Below are positions 51,237-61,270 of a stretch of DNA of 64,000 nt, piece after piece. The DNA comes from JAFGMQ01 sp036733345 (lineage in GTDB: Bacteria; Desulfobacterota; DSM-4660; Desulfatiglandales; Desulfatiglandaceae): positions 62,001-126,000 of the forward strand of contig DAINAR010000002.1 in assembly GCA_036733345.1 (NCBI GenBank), read 5' to 3'. The notes under the pieces are model-generated. The model was not told where the DNA came from, ran no database searches, and saw only the letters and a program-made list of their open reading frames with translations. How positions within the stretch are numbered: position 1 is the stretch's first letter; the number at the start of each line of letters is the position of its first letter. The position numbers and the translations under genes were made by a program.

Positions 51237-53357
51237 ATGGTCAAGGAATGTAAAATAGAGATTAATGGTCAGGCACTGCATATTGAGACTGGTCGTGTGG
51301 CAAAACAAGCGAGTGGTTCTGTTGTTGTAACGTCTGGCGAGACAGTTGTATTAGTAACCGCCGTGGCCACAGAAGATGTCCGTGAGGGCATAGACTTTCT
51401 TCCGCTAACAGTGGAGTATCAGGAGATGTCTTATGCGGGAGGGAGGTTCCCGGGTAATTTCTTTCGCAGGGATATGGGAAGACCGGGAGAAAGGGAAACT
51501 CTAATTTCCCGCCTGATCGACAGGCCGTTGCGACCGCTTTTTCCCGGGAATTATAATTATGAGACCCAGATTATTGCGACAGTTCTCTCAACAGATAAGG
51601 AAAATGAGGCGGATATGTTGGCACTCCTTGGCGCATCTGCTGCACTTGAAGTATCGGATATCCCTTTTTCAGGTCCTATTGCCGGAGTCAGGGTGGGAAG
51701 AATAGATGGAAAATTTATTGCCAATCCCACCGTCAGTCAGCAGGCAAACAGCGATATCAATTTGATAGTAGCAGGAAATCGCTCCAGTGTGGTGATGGTA
51801 GAGGGGGGAGCACTTATTGTTTCAGAATCAGAGATGCTAGATGCTGTTTTTTATGGGCTTGAGGCCTTGCAGCCCATGCTCGATCTCCAGGAAGAGCTTA
51901 AAAGAGAAGCCGGCAAGGTGAAAAGAATTATTCCTGAAAAAACTGTTGATAAAGATATCCAGTCAAAGGTTATCGAATTAGGGACACCTCTTATCAGTGA
52001 TGTGATTACGACAGCCGATAAAAAGATGAGACAGCGGAAAGGAAAAGCTGCGCTGGATTCTGTTATGGAAGCCATGTCGTCTGATCTCAATGGCGAAGAT
52101 AAGTCCGGATTAAGCGGAAAGGTTTCTGAGATCAAGGAAGCATTTGATGATCTGGAGAAGAAAATGATCCGCCAGATGATGCTGCAGGAAGGGAAAAGGA
52201 TTGATGGACGGCCATTTGATAAAGTAAGACCGATCGAATGCGTGGTTGGCATACTGCCTCGTGTTCATGGATCAGCCCTGTTTACTCGCGGAGAGACTCA
52301 GGCAATGGTTTTTACGACCCTTGGAACAGAGCGTGACGAACAAAGGATGGAGTCTATTTACGGTGAGCATTTCAGGTCTTTTATTCTTCATTATAATTTT
52401 CCTCCATACAGCGTAGGCGAAGTTAAGAGACTGTCAGGACCCGGCCGCAGAGAAATCGGTCACGGAGCACTCGCAAGACGAGCCCTTGTACCTGTAATGC
52501 CTGAAAAAGAAAATTTTCAATACTCTATACGAGTTGTGTCCGAGATACTTGAATCCAACGGTTCTTCCTCTATGGCATCGGTTTGCGGAGGCTGCCTTTC
52601 ACTCATGGATGCAGGTGTTCCGATAAAAGCGCCTGTAGCCGGTATAGCAATGGGCCTGGTCTCAGACGGCAGTAATGTGGCAATACTGACTGATATTATC
52701 GGTGACGAAGACCATTATGGAGATATGGATTTTAAGGTGACAGGGACGCGAGAGGGAATTACCGCATTGCAGATGGATATTAAGATTGACGGCATAACAA
52801 AGGAGATAATGCAGAGTGCCCTCGAACAGGCAAAAGAAGGCAGGCTTCATATTTTGGATGAGATGATCAAAGTCATTTCCAAACCAAGAAATCAAATCTC
52901 TGAGTATGCTCCTATTATAACCACCTTGCAGATCAGGCAGGAAAAAATAAGAATCCTCATAGGCCCGGGAGGAAAAACCATAAGGGAAATAACAAATGTC
53001 TCCGGCGCCAGAATCGATGTTGATGATGAAGGGATAGTTACAATTTCATCCCCGGACAGGGAATGCACAGAAGCTGCTTTAAGTATGATCAATGAAATCA
53101 TTCAGGAAGCTGTAGTCGGAAAGGTTTATTCAGGAAAAGTAGTTAAGATTATGGATTTTGGGGCATTTGTGGAGCTATTCCCCGGCACGGACGGTTTTCT
53201 GCATATCTCACAACTGGATAATAAAAGAGTAAATGAGGTTACAGATGTGATAAAGCAGGGAGATGAAATTCTTGTGAAAGTAATGGAGGTAAATGATGAT
53301 GGGAAGATTCGGCTTTCACGAAAGGCCGTTTTAGCTGAAGCTGATAGCGGGAAATAG
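51237..53357 (+). CDS. pnp: Polyribonucleotide nucleotidyltransferase (PNPase)
   Basis: A 706-residue PNPase: two RNase PH domains (RRDMGRPGERETLISRLIDR in the first; LPRVHGSALFTRGETQAMVF in the second), a KH domain with IGPGGKTIREITNVSGARID and a C-terminal S1 domain (GKVVKIMDFGAFVELFPGTD). The ATG at 51237 gives the family N-terminus; the in-frame TTG upstream is unlikely. It degrades RNA 3' to 5' using phosphate. A small GCTGC/GCAGC hairpin precedes it and could be a processing site. Confidence 0.95.
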   Translation: MVKECKIEINGQALHIETGRVAKQASGSVVVTSGETVVLVTAVATEDVREGIDFLPLTVEYQEMSYAGGRFPGNFFRRDMGRPGERETLISRLIDRPLRPLFPGNYNYETQIIATVLSTDKENEADMLALLGASAALEVSDIPFSGPIAGVRVGRIDGKFIANPTVSQQANSDINLIVAGNRSSVVMVEGGALIVSESEMLDAVFYGLEALQPMLDLQEELKREAGKVKRIIPEKTVDKDIQSKVIELGTPLISDVITTADKKMRQRKGKAALDSVMEAMSSDLNGEDKSGLSGKVSEIKEAFDDLEKKMIRQMMLQEGKRIDGRPFDKVRPIECVVGILPRVHGSALFTRGETQAMVFTTLGTERDEQRMESIYGEHFRSFILHYNFPPYSVGEVKRLSGPGRREIGHGALARRALVPVMPEKENFQYSIRVVSEILESNGSSSMASVCGGCLSLMDAGVPIKAPVAGIAMGLVSDGSNVAILTDIIGDEDHYGDMDFKVTGTREGITALQMDIKIDGITKEIMQSALEQAKEGRLHILDEMIKVISKPRNQISEYAPIITTLQIRQEKIRILIGPGGKTIREITNVSGARIDVDDEGIVTISSPDRECTEAALSMINEIIQEAVVGKVYSGKVVKIMDFGAFVELFPGTDGFLHISQLDNKRVNEVTDVIKQGDEILVKVMEVNDDGKIRLSRKAVLAEADSGK

Positions 53358-53465
53358 AGGAGAATCAATTAACCTGCCTTTTATAAGGGATAATGGCATC
53401 AGTGTTATATGAAAAGCAGTTGATTGTCTGCTGCATCAATATCATGCGTGACAGATGAAATTTCA

Positions 53466-54734
53466 ATGTATAATAAGACTGTTTTAAAAAACGGCATAAG
53501 GATAATATCCGAACAGATTAAAAATCTGCATTCAGTTGCGGTCGGCATATGGGTTAATGTGGGCTCTCGAGATGAGGATGTTTCAGATAATGGAGTTTCT
53601 CATTTTATCGAGCACATGCTTTTCAAGGGAACTCATAAAAGAAGCAGCTTCCAAATCGCAAAGGAACTGGATAGCATTGGAGGGCACTCTAATGCTTTTA
53701 CGGCCAAGGAAAACACATGCTATTATGCCAGGGTTCTTGGTAAGCACTTTACAGCTTTGTCGGATATCCTTTCTGATATTTTATTGAATTCAAAATTCGA
53801 TCACCATGATATGGAACGTGAAAAACAGGTGGTTCTCCAGGAAATCAGTATGGTTGAAGATACGCCTGAAGACAATATTCATATCCTGTTCAATCGACTG
53901 TTTTGGAGTGACCATCCGATCGGAATGTCTATCCTGGGAACGGATAAGACAGTATCAGGTCTGAAAAAAGAAAATATCATTAAGCATATCAGCAGATTTT
54001 ATGTCCCTGATAGAGTTCTGATCGCCTCGGCCGGAGACTTGGATCATAAATCGCTTGTTTCATCCTTTGAACCATATTTTGAATCAGTATCAGATAGATC
54101 AGAGTCGAGTATTGAAAGAGTTGTTCCAGGCTGTAACGCAGGGATTTCAGTGCATTCTAAAGATCTGGAGCAAGTACATATCTGCATAGGGGCGGAAGCA
54201 CCGTCTCAAACAAATAAAAAGCGTTTTGCATGTGCTATCCTTAATACGATTCTTGGCGGAAACATGAGTTCAAAACTGTTTCAGGAAGTGAGAGAAAACA
54301 GGGGCCTTGCCTATTCAATATATTCTTTTGTTTCCTCATATATCGACACAGGTTATTTATGCGTTTATGTGGCTACTGATCCCCAGAATGTAAACCCTGT
54401 TTTTGATACCATTCAAAACGAGATTAAAAAAATGAGCAGAGGAGAATTTTCCAGATCGGATCTGGAAGCAGCCAAAGATTACCTGACCGGAAGTATTTAT
54501 CTGTCATCTGAAAATACTGAAAGCCGCATGATGCGTTTGGCCAAAAATGAATTTATTTTTGGTAGATACATCGGCTACGATGAGCTTGTTTCTAATCTGG
54601 AAGCCGTTACATTTGATGAAGTAGTCGATGCATCGAAGGAAATATTCCGGAAGGATAAAGCCTCTCTTGCCGCACTTGGCCCAATCAAGGATGAAGATAT
54701 CAGTAGAAGCAGACTTGATTTCGATTTACGATAA
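53466..54734 (+). CDS. M16 family zinc metalloprotease (PqqL/PepR-like)
   Basis: A 422-residue M16B peptidase. The inverted zinc motif HFIEHMLFKG (HxxEH) is at about residues 48-57, with the distal Glu in REKQVVLQEISM. The C-terminal half has LAYSIYSFVSSYIDTGYL. The ATG at 53466 aligns with the family start; the preceding frame is not coding. This type commonly sits after pnp and before dut. Substrates are unknown. Confidence 0.9.
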   Translation: MYNKTVLKNGIRIISEQIKNLHSVAVGIWVNVGSRDEDVSDNGVSHFIEHMLFKGTHKRSSFQIAKELDSIGGHSNAFTAKENTCYYARVLGKHFTALSDILSDILLNSKFDHHDMEREKQVVLQEISMVEDTPEDNIHILFNRLFWSDHPIGMSILGTDKTVSGLKKENIIKHISRFYVPDRVLIASAGDLDHKSLVSSFEPYFESVSDRSESSIERVVPGCNAGISVHSKDLEQVHICIGAEAPSQTNKKRFACAILNTILGGNMSSKLFQEVRENRGLAYSIYSFVSSYIDTGYLCVYVATDPQNVNPVFDTIQNEIKKMSRGEFSRSDLEAAKDYLTGSIYLSSENTESRMMRLAKNEFIFGRYIGYDELVSNLEAVTFDEVVDASKEIFRKDKASLAALGPIKDEDISRSRLDFDLR

Positions 54735-54922
54735 AATTTATTTCGAAGATACTTTTTATGTAGAAGAGAGCAAAAAATTCCCTGCTAAACAGCAGGGCAT
54801 CATCTGCAGCTTTAGAGCCTGCTCCCTGAGATTAGCGAAGACATTATTCCATTCTTAATACATTAATCAGATTTCGAATTTGAGATAAATGTGTTGCTTT
54901 TTTAAGGAGTTCCACAGAGGAT

Positions 54923-55369
54923 ATGATAGAAGTCAATATTACTCGTCTGAAGAAGGGAACGGGTCTGCCTCTGCCACACTATGAATCGGAAGGTTCTTCC
55001 GGTATGGATATTAGAGCTGATCTCGAAGGGCCTGTTTTTCTAAATCCAGGAGAAATAAAACTAATTCCAACAGGATTGGCATTATCTATACCGAATGGAT
55101 ATGAGGCTCAAGTTCGTCCGAGAAGCGGCCTTGCGCTTAAACATGGAATTGGGATGGTAAATTCTCCTGGTACTATTGATTCTGATTACAGAGGTGAGAT
55201 AGGTATAGTAATGATAAACTGGGGAACTAAGCCGTTTACAATTAATAATGGCGACAGGATAGCTCAAATTGTTTTTACAAGGGTTATCAGGGCCAATATT
55301 GTTGAAGTTGAGGATCTTGATAAAACGCCCAGGGGTGAAGGGGGATTCGGGCATACTGGAGTTTTGTGA
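54923..55369 (+). CDS. dut: dUTP diphosphatase
   Basis: A 148-residue trimeric dUTPase with all five motifs: GSSGMDIRADL, RPRSGLALKHGI, GTIDSDYRGEIGIV, NGDRIAQIVF and GEGGFGHTG. It hydrolyses dUTP to dUMP, keeping uracil out of DNA. AGGAG lies a little upstream of the ATG. Confidence 0.95.
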   Translation: MIEVNITRLKKGTGLPLPHYESEGSSGMDIRADLEGPVFLNPGEIKLIPTGLALSIPNGYEAQVRPRSGLALKHGIGMVNSPGTIDSDYRGEIGIVMINWGTKPFTINNGDRIAQIVFTRVIRANIVEVEDLDKTPRGEGGFGHTGVL

Positions 55370-55377
55370 GATAGACA

Positions 55378-56172
55378 ATGAAATTTTCTGTCCTGGCTTC
55401 CGGCAGCAGTGGGAACGCCTGTTACATTGAAAAAGGCAACACAAGGGTCATAATTGATGCCGGCCTCAGCAGTCGTGAAATAGAAAGGCGCCTTGGATAT
55501 ATTGGAGTAGATCCGAAAAGTCTGGATGCCCTTATTATTACACATGAACATTCTGATCATATAAAAGGTGTTGGTCCTTTTTCTCGACGATTCAAGCTGC
55601 CGGTTTACATTAACCATAAAACTCTCAGGATTGCCCAAAAAACTTTAGGCGGTCTGCCTGAGCCGGTAATTGTCAAAACAGGAGATACTATAACCATTAA
55701 GGAACTTTGTATTGAAACATTTACCAAGTGCCACGACGCGGCTGACCCTGTAGGCCTGGTGCTTTCTCATTTTAATGGAACATCTTCTAATGGAAAGAAG
55801 CTCGGTATTATTACGGATCTCGGGCGAAGCACCGGACTGGTTGAAGACCGTTTAAATGGCTGTCATGCTCTGATTATGGAATTCAATTATGATCAGGAAA
55901 TGCTGGATCAGGGACCTTACCCTTTATTTATTAAAAGAAGGATAAATGGACAGGACGGACATCTTTCAAATAAGCAGGCAGCCTGTCTTCTTGAAACCCT
56001 CTCTCATGAGAATCTGGAACATGTTGTGCTGGCCCATTTGAGCGAAATCAACAATCAGCCGGAAAAGGCTTACAGGGAAGCAGCAAACGCCCTTGACAGG
56101 TGCGGTTTTGGAGGAATAAACATAGTCATAAGCAGGCAGGATATGCCTGGCCCCATAATCAGTCTGGAATAA
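55378..56172 (+). CDS. YycJ/WalJ-like metallo-beta-lactamase-fold hydrolase
   Basis: A 264-residue MBL-fold protein. MKFSVLASGSSGNACYIEKG opens it; the metal motif HEHSDHIKGV (HxHxDH) is at about residue 60, with further ligands near KCHDAADPVG and LGRSTG. WalJ/YycJ proteins are exonuclease-like or DNA-linked. It lies eight bases after dut on the same strand. Confidence 0.85.
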   Translation: MKFSVLASGSSGNACYIEKGNTRVIIDAGLSSREIERRLGYIGVDPKSLDALIITHEHSDHIKGVGPFSRRFKLPVYINHKTLRIAQKTLGGLPEPVIVKTGDTITIKELCIETFTKCHDAADPVGLVLSHFNGTSSNGKKLGIITDLGRSTGLVEDRLNGCHALIMEFNYDQEMLDQGPYPLFIKRRINGQDGHLSNKQAACLLETLSHENLEHVVLAHLSEINNQPEKAYREAANALDRCGFGGINIVISRQDMPGPIISLE

Positions 56173-56229
56173 TGCTTGGCACTGTTAATAGCGCTTTAGG
56201 AAGTTTATAAAATTGCAGGAGGTATAAAG

Positions 56230-57090
56230 TTGGGTTTGATTCATGTTCCGGTTTTTCTGTTTCCACATTCCAGTATTGGAGAGAAAGATATTAAAACGCT
56301 CCGAATGTATCTTAATAACCTGACGATCTGTCAACCCTGGTTTCTCAAGACATCAACCGGTTTATCGGAATCAGATAAGGATTCATTTATTAAAGTACTG
56401 GACCCTCCAGAAGATTTAAAGCCCCGAGAGAATTTCATGGCCCTGCTTTCCGAATACAGGCAGTGGATCAAGAATGATTATGATAAGGGGTATTCGGCAT
56501 TTTTCAGCACTGCTCTGGAAACGGGTTTGATAGAAGAAAAACCATGGAAAATCAGACAAATGATTCATCGAAGATTAAAACAGGAGCCTTCTGTTGCCAT
56601 AAATGCTCAAACCCTTAAATGGCATCTTATATTACATCTTGAAAGGGAATTTGAGGACAACCGGGAAGAGGCAGAAGACATGCTGCATAAGGTTAATTTT
56701 CATCAGCCACCACTTAAGGACGCCCTGGCAGATGAAACCCCTTTGAAGGGTGTTTTTGATGATTTGTCAACTGAAAGCCTTAATCTTGAGAACAAATCCC
56801 AATTCAGGCAAATCATTGAAGCCTGGTTTGGACTGTTTGGCGGCTATATTCCGCAGAACGGGGTATTGTTAACACTTGACAGGCATTTGATGGAGTATCT
56901 CGATGATATCTTTGATAATAATTTTGTAGAATTCTCCGGGTCAGAAGATGAAATTTCTTTGCATGACTTTTTAGAGAACAAAGAGGTCTTTACCGTAAAG
57001 CGTATTCTTCCAATTCCAAATGATGTTCATTCCGATTTAGATTCTGTAAGGTCCAGCCTTTCCGGCAGGACGATCATACTGTTGGCATAG
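56230..57090 (+). CDS. Conserved hypothetical protein of unknown function
   Basis: A 286-residue protein I cannot assign. It begins LIHVPVFLFPHSSIGEKDIK, has LTICQPWF near the start, a helical middle (RRLKQEPSVAINAQTLKWHL) and a hydrophilic C-terminus (EVFTVKRILPIPNDVHSDLD). No signal peptide, membrane segment or known motif. TTG start with GGAGG ten bases upstream. It lies in a housekeeping run and shows no sign of decay. Confidence 0.6.
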   Translation: MGLIHVPVFLFPHSSIGEKDIKTLRMYLNNLTICQPWFLKTSTGLSESDKDSFIKVLDPPEDLKPRENFMALLSEYRQWIKNDYDKGYSAFFSTALETGLIEEKPWKIRQMIHRRLKQEPSVAINAQTLKWHLILHLEREFEDNREEAEDMLHKVNFHQPPLKDALADETPLKGVFDDLSTESLNLENKSQFRQIIEAWFGLFGGYIPQNGVLLTLDRHLMEYLDDIFDNNFVEFSGSEDEISLHDFLENKEVFTVKRILPIPNDVHSDLDSVRSSLSGRTIILLA

Positions 57091-57246
57091 GATATTTATC
57101 ATATATACAGAATAATAAGCTCCGGGATATCTGTATATAGTTCAGGCTATTTGAGTTGGAAGGAGAAAATAAACAAGAATCCTCTGAGAATTTCTGTTTA
57201 ATTGTTAATAGGGTTATGACTGCTGGTTTTTTTATGAGGTGAAATC

Positions 57247-58272
57247 ATGAATATAGTTTTCAAGAAGATCAATGCTGCAAACAGACTTATTAATCCTTTT
57301 AAAGATTTTTCCCTGGATGAAATACCCCTTGAAATTCGTTTTGATCCTTTAACCGGTCAAACAGGTCGCGTTTTTGATCTTTTTTTCAAACCAGAACGTA
57401 TTGATCCTTCAGAGACGGTTAAACGTTCTGAAGAAATGTTTTGTCCATTTTGTCCTGATGCACTGGAAAAATCCACTCCCATGTTTCCAAAGGAAATAAT
57501 TCCTGAAGGCAGGATAAAGGTTGGACAGGCTTCACTTATTCCCAATCTGGTTCCTTTTGATAAATATGCTGGAGTTTCAATCCTTTCACATCGGCATTTT
57601 GTTCCAATTGAAGATTTGATTCCTGAGACAATGGAAGAATCTTTTGAGGCTGCACAGATATTCGCTAAAAGAATCGTTGAGATAGATTCAGATGTGAACT
57701 TCATAAGTATCAACTGGAATTATATGCCCCCAGCCGGATCAAGCATTGTTCATCCACATATTCAAGTAAATTGTGGCGATTTGCCAACAAATGAGCTCCG
57801 CATGCAGGTGGAATCATCCGGAAAATATTTCAGGGAAAACGGGAGCAGTTTTTGGAATGATTTTATTAAAGTGGAAAAGGAAAACGATGAAAGATATATT
57901 GGAAAGATTGACTCTACATTCTGGATGATGAGTTATGTCCCTCAAGGGTTTTTGCCGGATATCTGGTGCATATTTTCAGAGCACTGCTCTATAATTGATC
58001 TCGACAGGAATGGCCTTAATTCTTTTCTGAAAGGCCTTTCCAAAGTATTTAATTATTTCAACCGGCAGAATATTCTCAGCTTTAATATGGCAGTCTTTTC
58101 AGTAAAAGATGAGGATCATTTCCGGGTCAATGCGAAGATATGCCCGCGTCTATATCCAAGACCCATAGGCAATAGCGATCAGGCCTATCTTCAGGCAGTC
58201 CATAATGAGCCCTTTTGTGTAAGGCCACCGGAATCACTCTGTAAAAAGGTCAAAGAGGTTTTTGAAGCTTAA
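57247..58272 (+). CDS. GalT-like galactose-1-phosphate uridylyltransferase family protein
   Basis: A 341-residue HIT-superfamily protein resembling GalT. A zinc CxxC is in FCPFCPD (about 74), an HxxF site in LSHRHFVPIEDL, and the nucleophile region is INWNYMPPAGSSIVHPHIQV with HPHIQ at about 177-181. It would exchange UMP between UDP-glucose and a sugar phosphate. The pairing glucose/galactose is not proven; it may feed activated sugars to glycan synthesis. A GAGGTGAAATC ribosome-binding site precedes the ATG. Confidence 0.75.
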   Translation: MNIVFKKINAANRLINPFKDFSLDEIPLEIRFDPLTGQTGRVFDLFFKPERIDPSETVKRSEEMFCPFCPDALEKSTPMFPKEIIPEGRIKVGQASLIPNLVPFDKYAGVSILSHRHFVPIEDLIPETMEESFEAAQIFAKRIVEIDSDVNFISINWNYMPPAGSSIVHPHIQVNCGDLPTNELRMQVESSGKYFRENGSSFWNDFIKVEKENDERYIGKIDSTFWMMSYVPQGFLPDIWCIFSEHCSIIDLDRNGLNSFLKGLSKVFNYFNRQNILSFNMAVFSVKDEDHFRVNAKICPRLYPRPIGNSDQAYLQAVHNEPFCVRPPESLCKKVKEVFEA

Positions 58273-58467
58273 AAGCGCCGGTTTGGAAGCATGTCAAATC
58301 TGTTGGGGAAATAGAATAGAAATGAAATGGACACTGCCAATAAAGATATTTATTGCTGACAAATTGCCGGCTGCAAATTTCGATTACTTATCTGATCTTT
58401 TATCTTGACTTGCTTTAATGATTTCATTAGATTTAAAAATTTATAATTTTGTAATGGGAGACAGATT

Positions 58468-58779
58468 ATGGATGCGGTCATTGAGACTGGCGGAAAGCAG
58501 TACCGGGTGGTCCCCGGCGATGAAGTCAAGATCGAAAAACTGAGGGGAAACGTTGGAGACTCTATAACGTTTGAACGGGTTTTATTCAGTTCGGACGGCG
58601 AAACAATAAAGATAGGGCAGCCATTCCTTGAAAGTTGCAAGGTTACGGGGAAAATCACCCGGCAGGCAAAAGACAGGAAGATTAAAGTCTTTAAATACAA
58701 GAGAAGAAAAGGATATCGAAGGACAAAAGGGCATAGGCAGCAATTTTCTCTTGTCAGGATTGAGAATATCGAGGCCTGA
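58468..58779 (+). CDS. rplU: 50S ribosomal protein L21
   Basis: A 103-residue L21: VIETGGKQYRVVPGDEVKIE, then KVFKYKRRKGYRRTKGHRQQ, which binds 23S rRNA. TAATGGGAGA precedes the ATG. First of the rplU-rpmA-obgE trio. Confidence 0.95.
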   Translation: MDAVIETGGKQYRVVPGDEVKIEKLRGNVGDSITFERVLFSSDGETIKIGQPFLESCKVTGKITRQAKDRKIKVFKYKRRKGYRRTKGHRQQFSLVRIENIEA

Positions 58780-58815
58780 TCTTACAAGACTTGTTTGATA
58801 TAAGAGGTAATCATA

Positions 58816-59070
58816 ATGGCACATAAAAAGGCAGGCGGCAGTTCTCGAAACGGAAGGGACAGCGCTGGACAAAGGTATGGAATCAAAAGATTCGGGGGGC
58901 AGACGGTTCGTGCGGGCAGTATTCTGATAAGACAGAAAGGCACCAGGATACACCCGGGTGAAAATGTAGGTTTAGGCAGGGATTATACTGTTTTCGCAAA
59001 GATTGATGGAATCGTCACCTTTGAACGCTGGGGGAAAGATCGAAAAAAGGTCAGTGTATACGCCGAGTAG
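58816..59070 (+). CDS. rpmA: 50S ribosomal protein L27
   Basis: An 84-residue L27: AHKKAGGSSRNGRDSAGQRY then GSILIRQKGTRIHPGENVGL. No N-terminal leader is present before AHKK, as usual in proteobacteria. It contacts the peptidyl-transferase centre. AGAGGTAATC precedes the ATG. Confidence 0.96.
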   Translation: MAHKKAGGSSRNGRDSAGQRYGIKRFGGQTVRAGSILIRQKGTRIHPGENVGLGRDYTVFAKIDGIVTFERWGKDRKKVSVYAE

Positions 59071-59106
59071 ACATAAGGCGCAAACCCTAATCTCTTGAGA
59101 CATGAA

Positions 59107-60114
59107 ATGAATTTTTTGGATGAAGCCATCATTACGGTTAAATCTGGAGATGGGGGAAAAGGATGTGTCAGTTTCAGAAGAGAGAAATACATCCCTAAAG
59201 GCGGCCCCGACGGGGGTGATGGGGGTAATGGCGGAAACGTAATTATAAGAGGAACCAAGGCTCTTTTTTTATTAACTGATTATAATTCACGAAAACATTT
59301 CAAGGCCGGGGACGGCCATCCTGGGAAAGGAAAAAATCAGTCAGGCAAATTTGGTGCCGACTTGATCCTAAAAGTCCCCTTAGGCACTATTGTCCAGGAA
59401 ATAGATACAAACGAAATCCTTGCAGATGTTATAAATGATGATCAGGAAGTGCTTATCATTCCCGGCGGGAGAGGCGGCAAGGGAAACCAGCACTTCGCAA
59501 CTTCGACAAATAGAGTTCCAAGATTTGCTCAGCCCGGGCTTCCGGGTCAGGAAAAAAAGATAAGGCTCTCTTTAAAGCTCCTGGCTGATATTGGACTTAT
59601 TGGATTACCTAATGCAGGTAAATCGACACTTCTTTCCCGTCTAAGCACCGCACATCCAAAAGTGGGTCCTTATCCTTTCACAACCGTCGTTCCAAATCTG
59701 GGAGTTATGATCCTTGAGGATGGAAGATCTTTAGTTATTGCGGATATACCAGGGCTGATTGAGGGAGCAAGTCAGGGACGAGGACTCGGCCATCGTTTTC
59801 TAAAACATATTGAACGTACAAACCTCCTGCTCCATCTCCTGAGTATTACATACAAACCGGATCATGACATCCTTGAAGATTTCCTCACTGTCAAAAGCGA
59901 AATGGATGCATATAATCCTGAACTGGCTGTTAAACCTCAAATAGTAATCATCAATAAAATGGATTTATATGGTAAAGAGGGTCGAAATCTTGGGGAATTG
60001 CAGGATGCCCTCAAGGGGATTGGTATAGATTCCTACCCTGTTTCAGCACTGAATGGTGACGGGATTGAAGAATTGAAAAGAAACATCCTGAATAGAATTG
60101 ATGATAATGGATAG
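59107..60114 (+). CDS. obgE: Obg/CgtA GTPase
   Basis: A 335-residue Obg. A glycine-rich N-terminal domain (IPKGGPDGGDGGNGG, KNQSGKFGADL) is followed by a G domain with GLPNAGKSTLLSRLS, ADIPGLIEGASQGRGLGHRF and INKMDLYGKEG. The ATG at 59107 is chosen over a TTG four codons upstream by the family start MNFLDEA. It assists 50S assembly and the stress response. Confidence 0.95.
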   Translation: MNFLDEAIITVKSGDGGKGCVSFRREKYIPKGGPDGGDGGNGGNVIIRGTKALFLLTDYNSRKHFKAGDGHPGKGKNQSGKFGADLILKVPLGTIVQEIDTNEILADVINDDQEVLIIPGGRGGKGNQHFATSTNRVPRFAQPGLPGQEKKIRLSLKLLADIGLIGLPNAGKSTLLSRLSTAHPKVGPYPFTTVVPNLGVMILEDGRSLVIADIPGLIEGASQGRGLGHRFLKHIERTNLLLHLLSITYKPDHDILEDFLTVKSEMDAYNPELAVKPQIVIINKMDLYGKEGRNLGELQDALKGIGIDSYPVSALNGDGIEELKRNILNRIDDNG

Positions 60115-60116
60115 AT

Positions 60117-61268
60117 ATGGAAGCTGTTTCCAGACTGAATATATTAAGGCCGGTAAAAAGGGTTGTAGTTAAGGTAGGCAGTGGCGTTCTTACCGAAACG
60201 AATGGCTTGAATATGTCCATCATCTCTGACCTGGCTTCGGATATATGTGTTTTGAAAAAAAGAGGAAAGGAGATCGTTCTGGTTTCCTCCGGGGCTATAG
60301 CAGGTGGTTTGAAAAAGATGGGATTCTCTAAAAGGCCCAAGTCCGTTTCCCAGCAGCAGGCTATGGCGGCTATAGGTCAAAGCACATTGATGATTGCGTA
60401 TGAAGAAGCTTTTGGAAAGCTCGGATATAAAGTTGCCCAGATCCTTGCAACACGTGATGATCTTACCAACAGGCGTCGCTATCTTAATACCCGCAATACA
60501 CTTTTCACTTTGCTTTCGTGGGACGTAATTCCCATTATTAATGAAAATGATACCGTTGTAGTTGATGAAATCAAATTTGGCGACAACGACAATCTCAGCG
60601 CAATGATAACTAATCTGAGCGAGGCTCACCTCCTTGTTAACCTGACGAATATTGACGGACTTTTCGACAAGGATCCCCGAACAAACAGGGATGCCAGACT
60701 TATACCTGTTGTTGAAAAAACTACCAGAAAGGTGACCGAGTATGCCAGTGAAATCCCCGGATTTCTCGGGAAAGGAGGTATGGGAAGCAAGGTCAGGGCG
60801 GCACAAAAGGTAGCATTACGCGGAGTTCCTGCAATTATTGCCAATGGCCTGAAGCCCCATATCTTAAATGACCTTTTTCAAGGCAGAGAGGAGGGGACAC
60901 TGTTCCTTCCTAAAGAAGTTCCGCTTCGCAGTAAAAAACACTGGATTGCTTTTACAAAGTCTCCTAAGGGACAGATTGTAATTGATCACGGGGCTGAAAA
61001 GGCCCTTGTAGAACAGGGAAAGAGTCTTTTGCCCTCCGGCATTAAGGAAGTAAAAGGTAGATTCAGCCTTGGGAATTCTGTATTATTGCTTAATGAAGAT
61101 GGAAAGGAAATCGCAGTAGGGATGGTCAATTATCATTCAAGCGATATTATAAATATTATGGGCGCAAAATCCTCTGAGATAGAATCAATCCTGGGTTTTA
61201 AACATGATGATGAAGTGATTCATAGAGATAACCTTGTGCTCATTGAAAAATTGGATCAAGGAGACTAG
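60117..61268 (+). CDS. proB: Glutamate 5-kinase
   Basis: A 383-residue glutamate 5-kinase with a C-terminal PUA domain. RVVVKVGSGVLTETNG, VSSGAIAGGLKKMGF, NENDTVVVDEIKFGDNDNLS and GKGGMGSKVRAAQKVALRGV are the ATP- and glutamate-binding stretches. First step of proline synthesis. It is two bases from obgE and two bases from proA. Confidence 0.95.
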   Translation: MEAVSRLNILRPVKRVVVKVGSGVLTETNGLNMSIISDLASDICVLKKRGKEIVLVSSGAIAGGLKKMGFSKRPKSVSQQQAMAAIGQSTLMIAYEEAFGKLGYKVAQILATRDDLTNRRRYLNTRNTLFTLLSWDVIPIINENDTVVVDEIKFGDNDNLSAMITNLSEAHLLVNLTNIDGLFDKDPRTNRDARLIPVVEKTTRKVTEYASEIPGFLGKGGMGSKVRAAQKVALRGVPAIIANGLKPHILNDLFQGREEGTLFLPKEVPLRSKKHWIAFTKSPKGQIVIDHGAEKALVEQGKSLLPSGIKEVKGRFSLGNSVLLLNEDGKEIAVGMVNYHSSDIINIMGAKSSEIESILGFKHDDEVIHRDNLVLIEKLDQGD

Positions 61269-61270
61269 AG

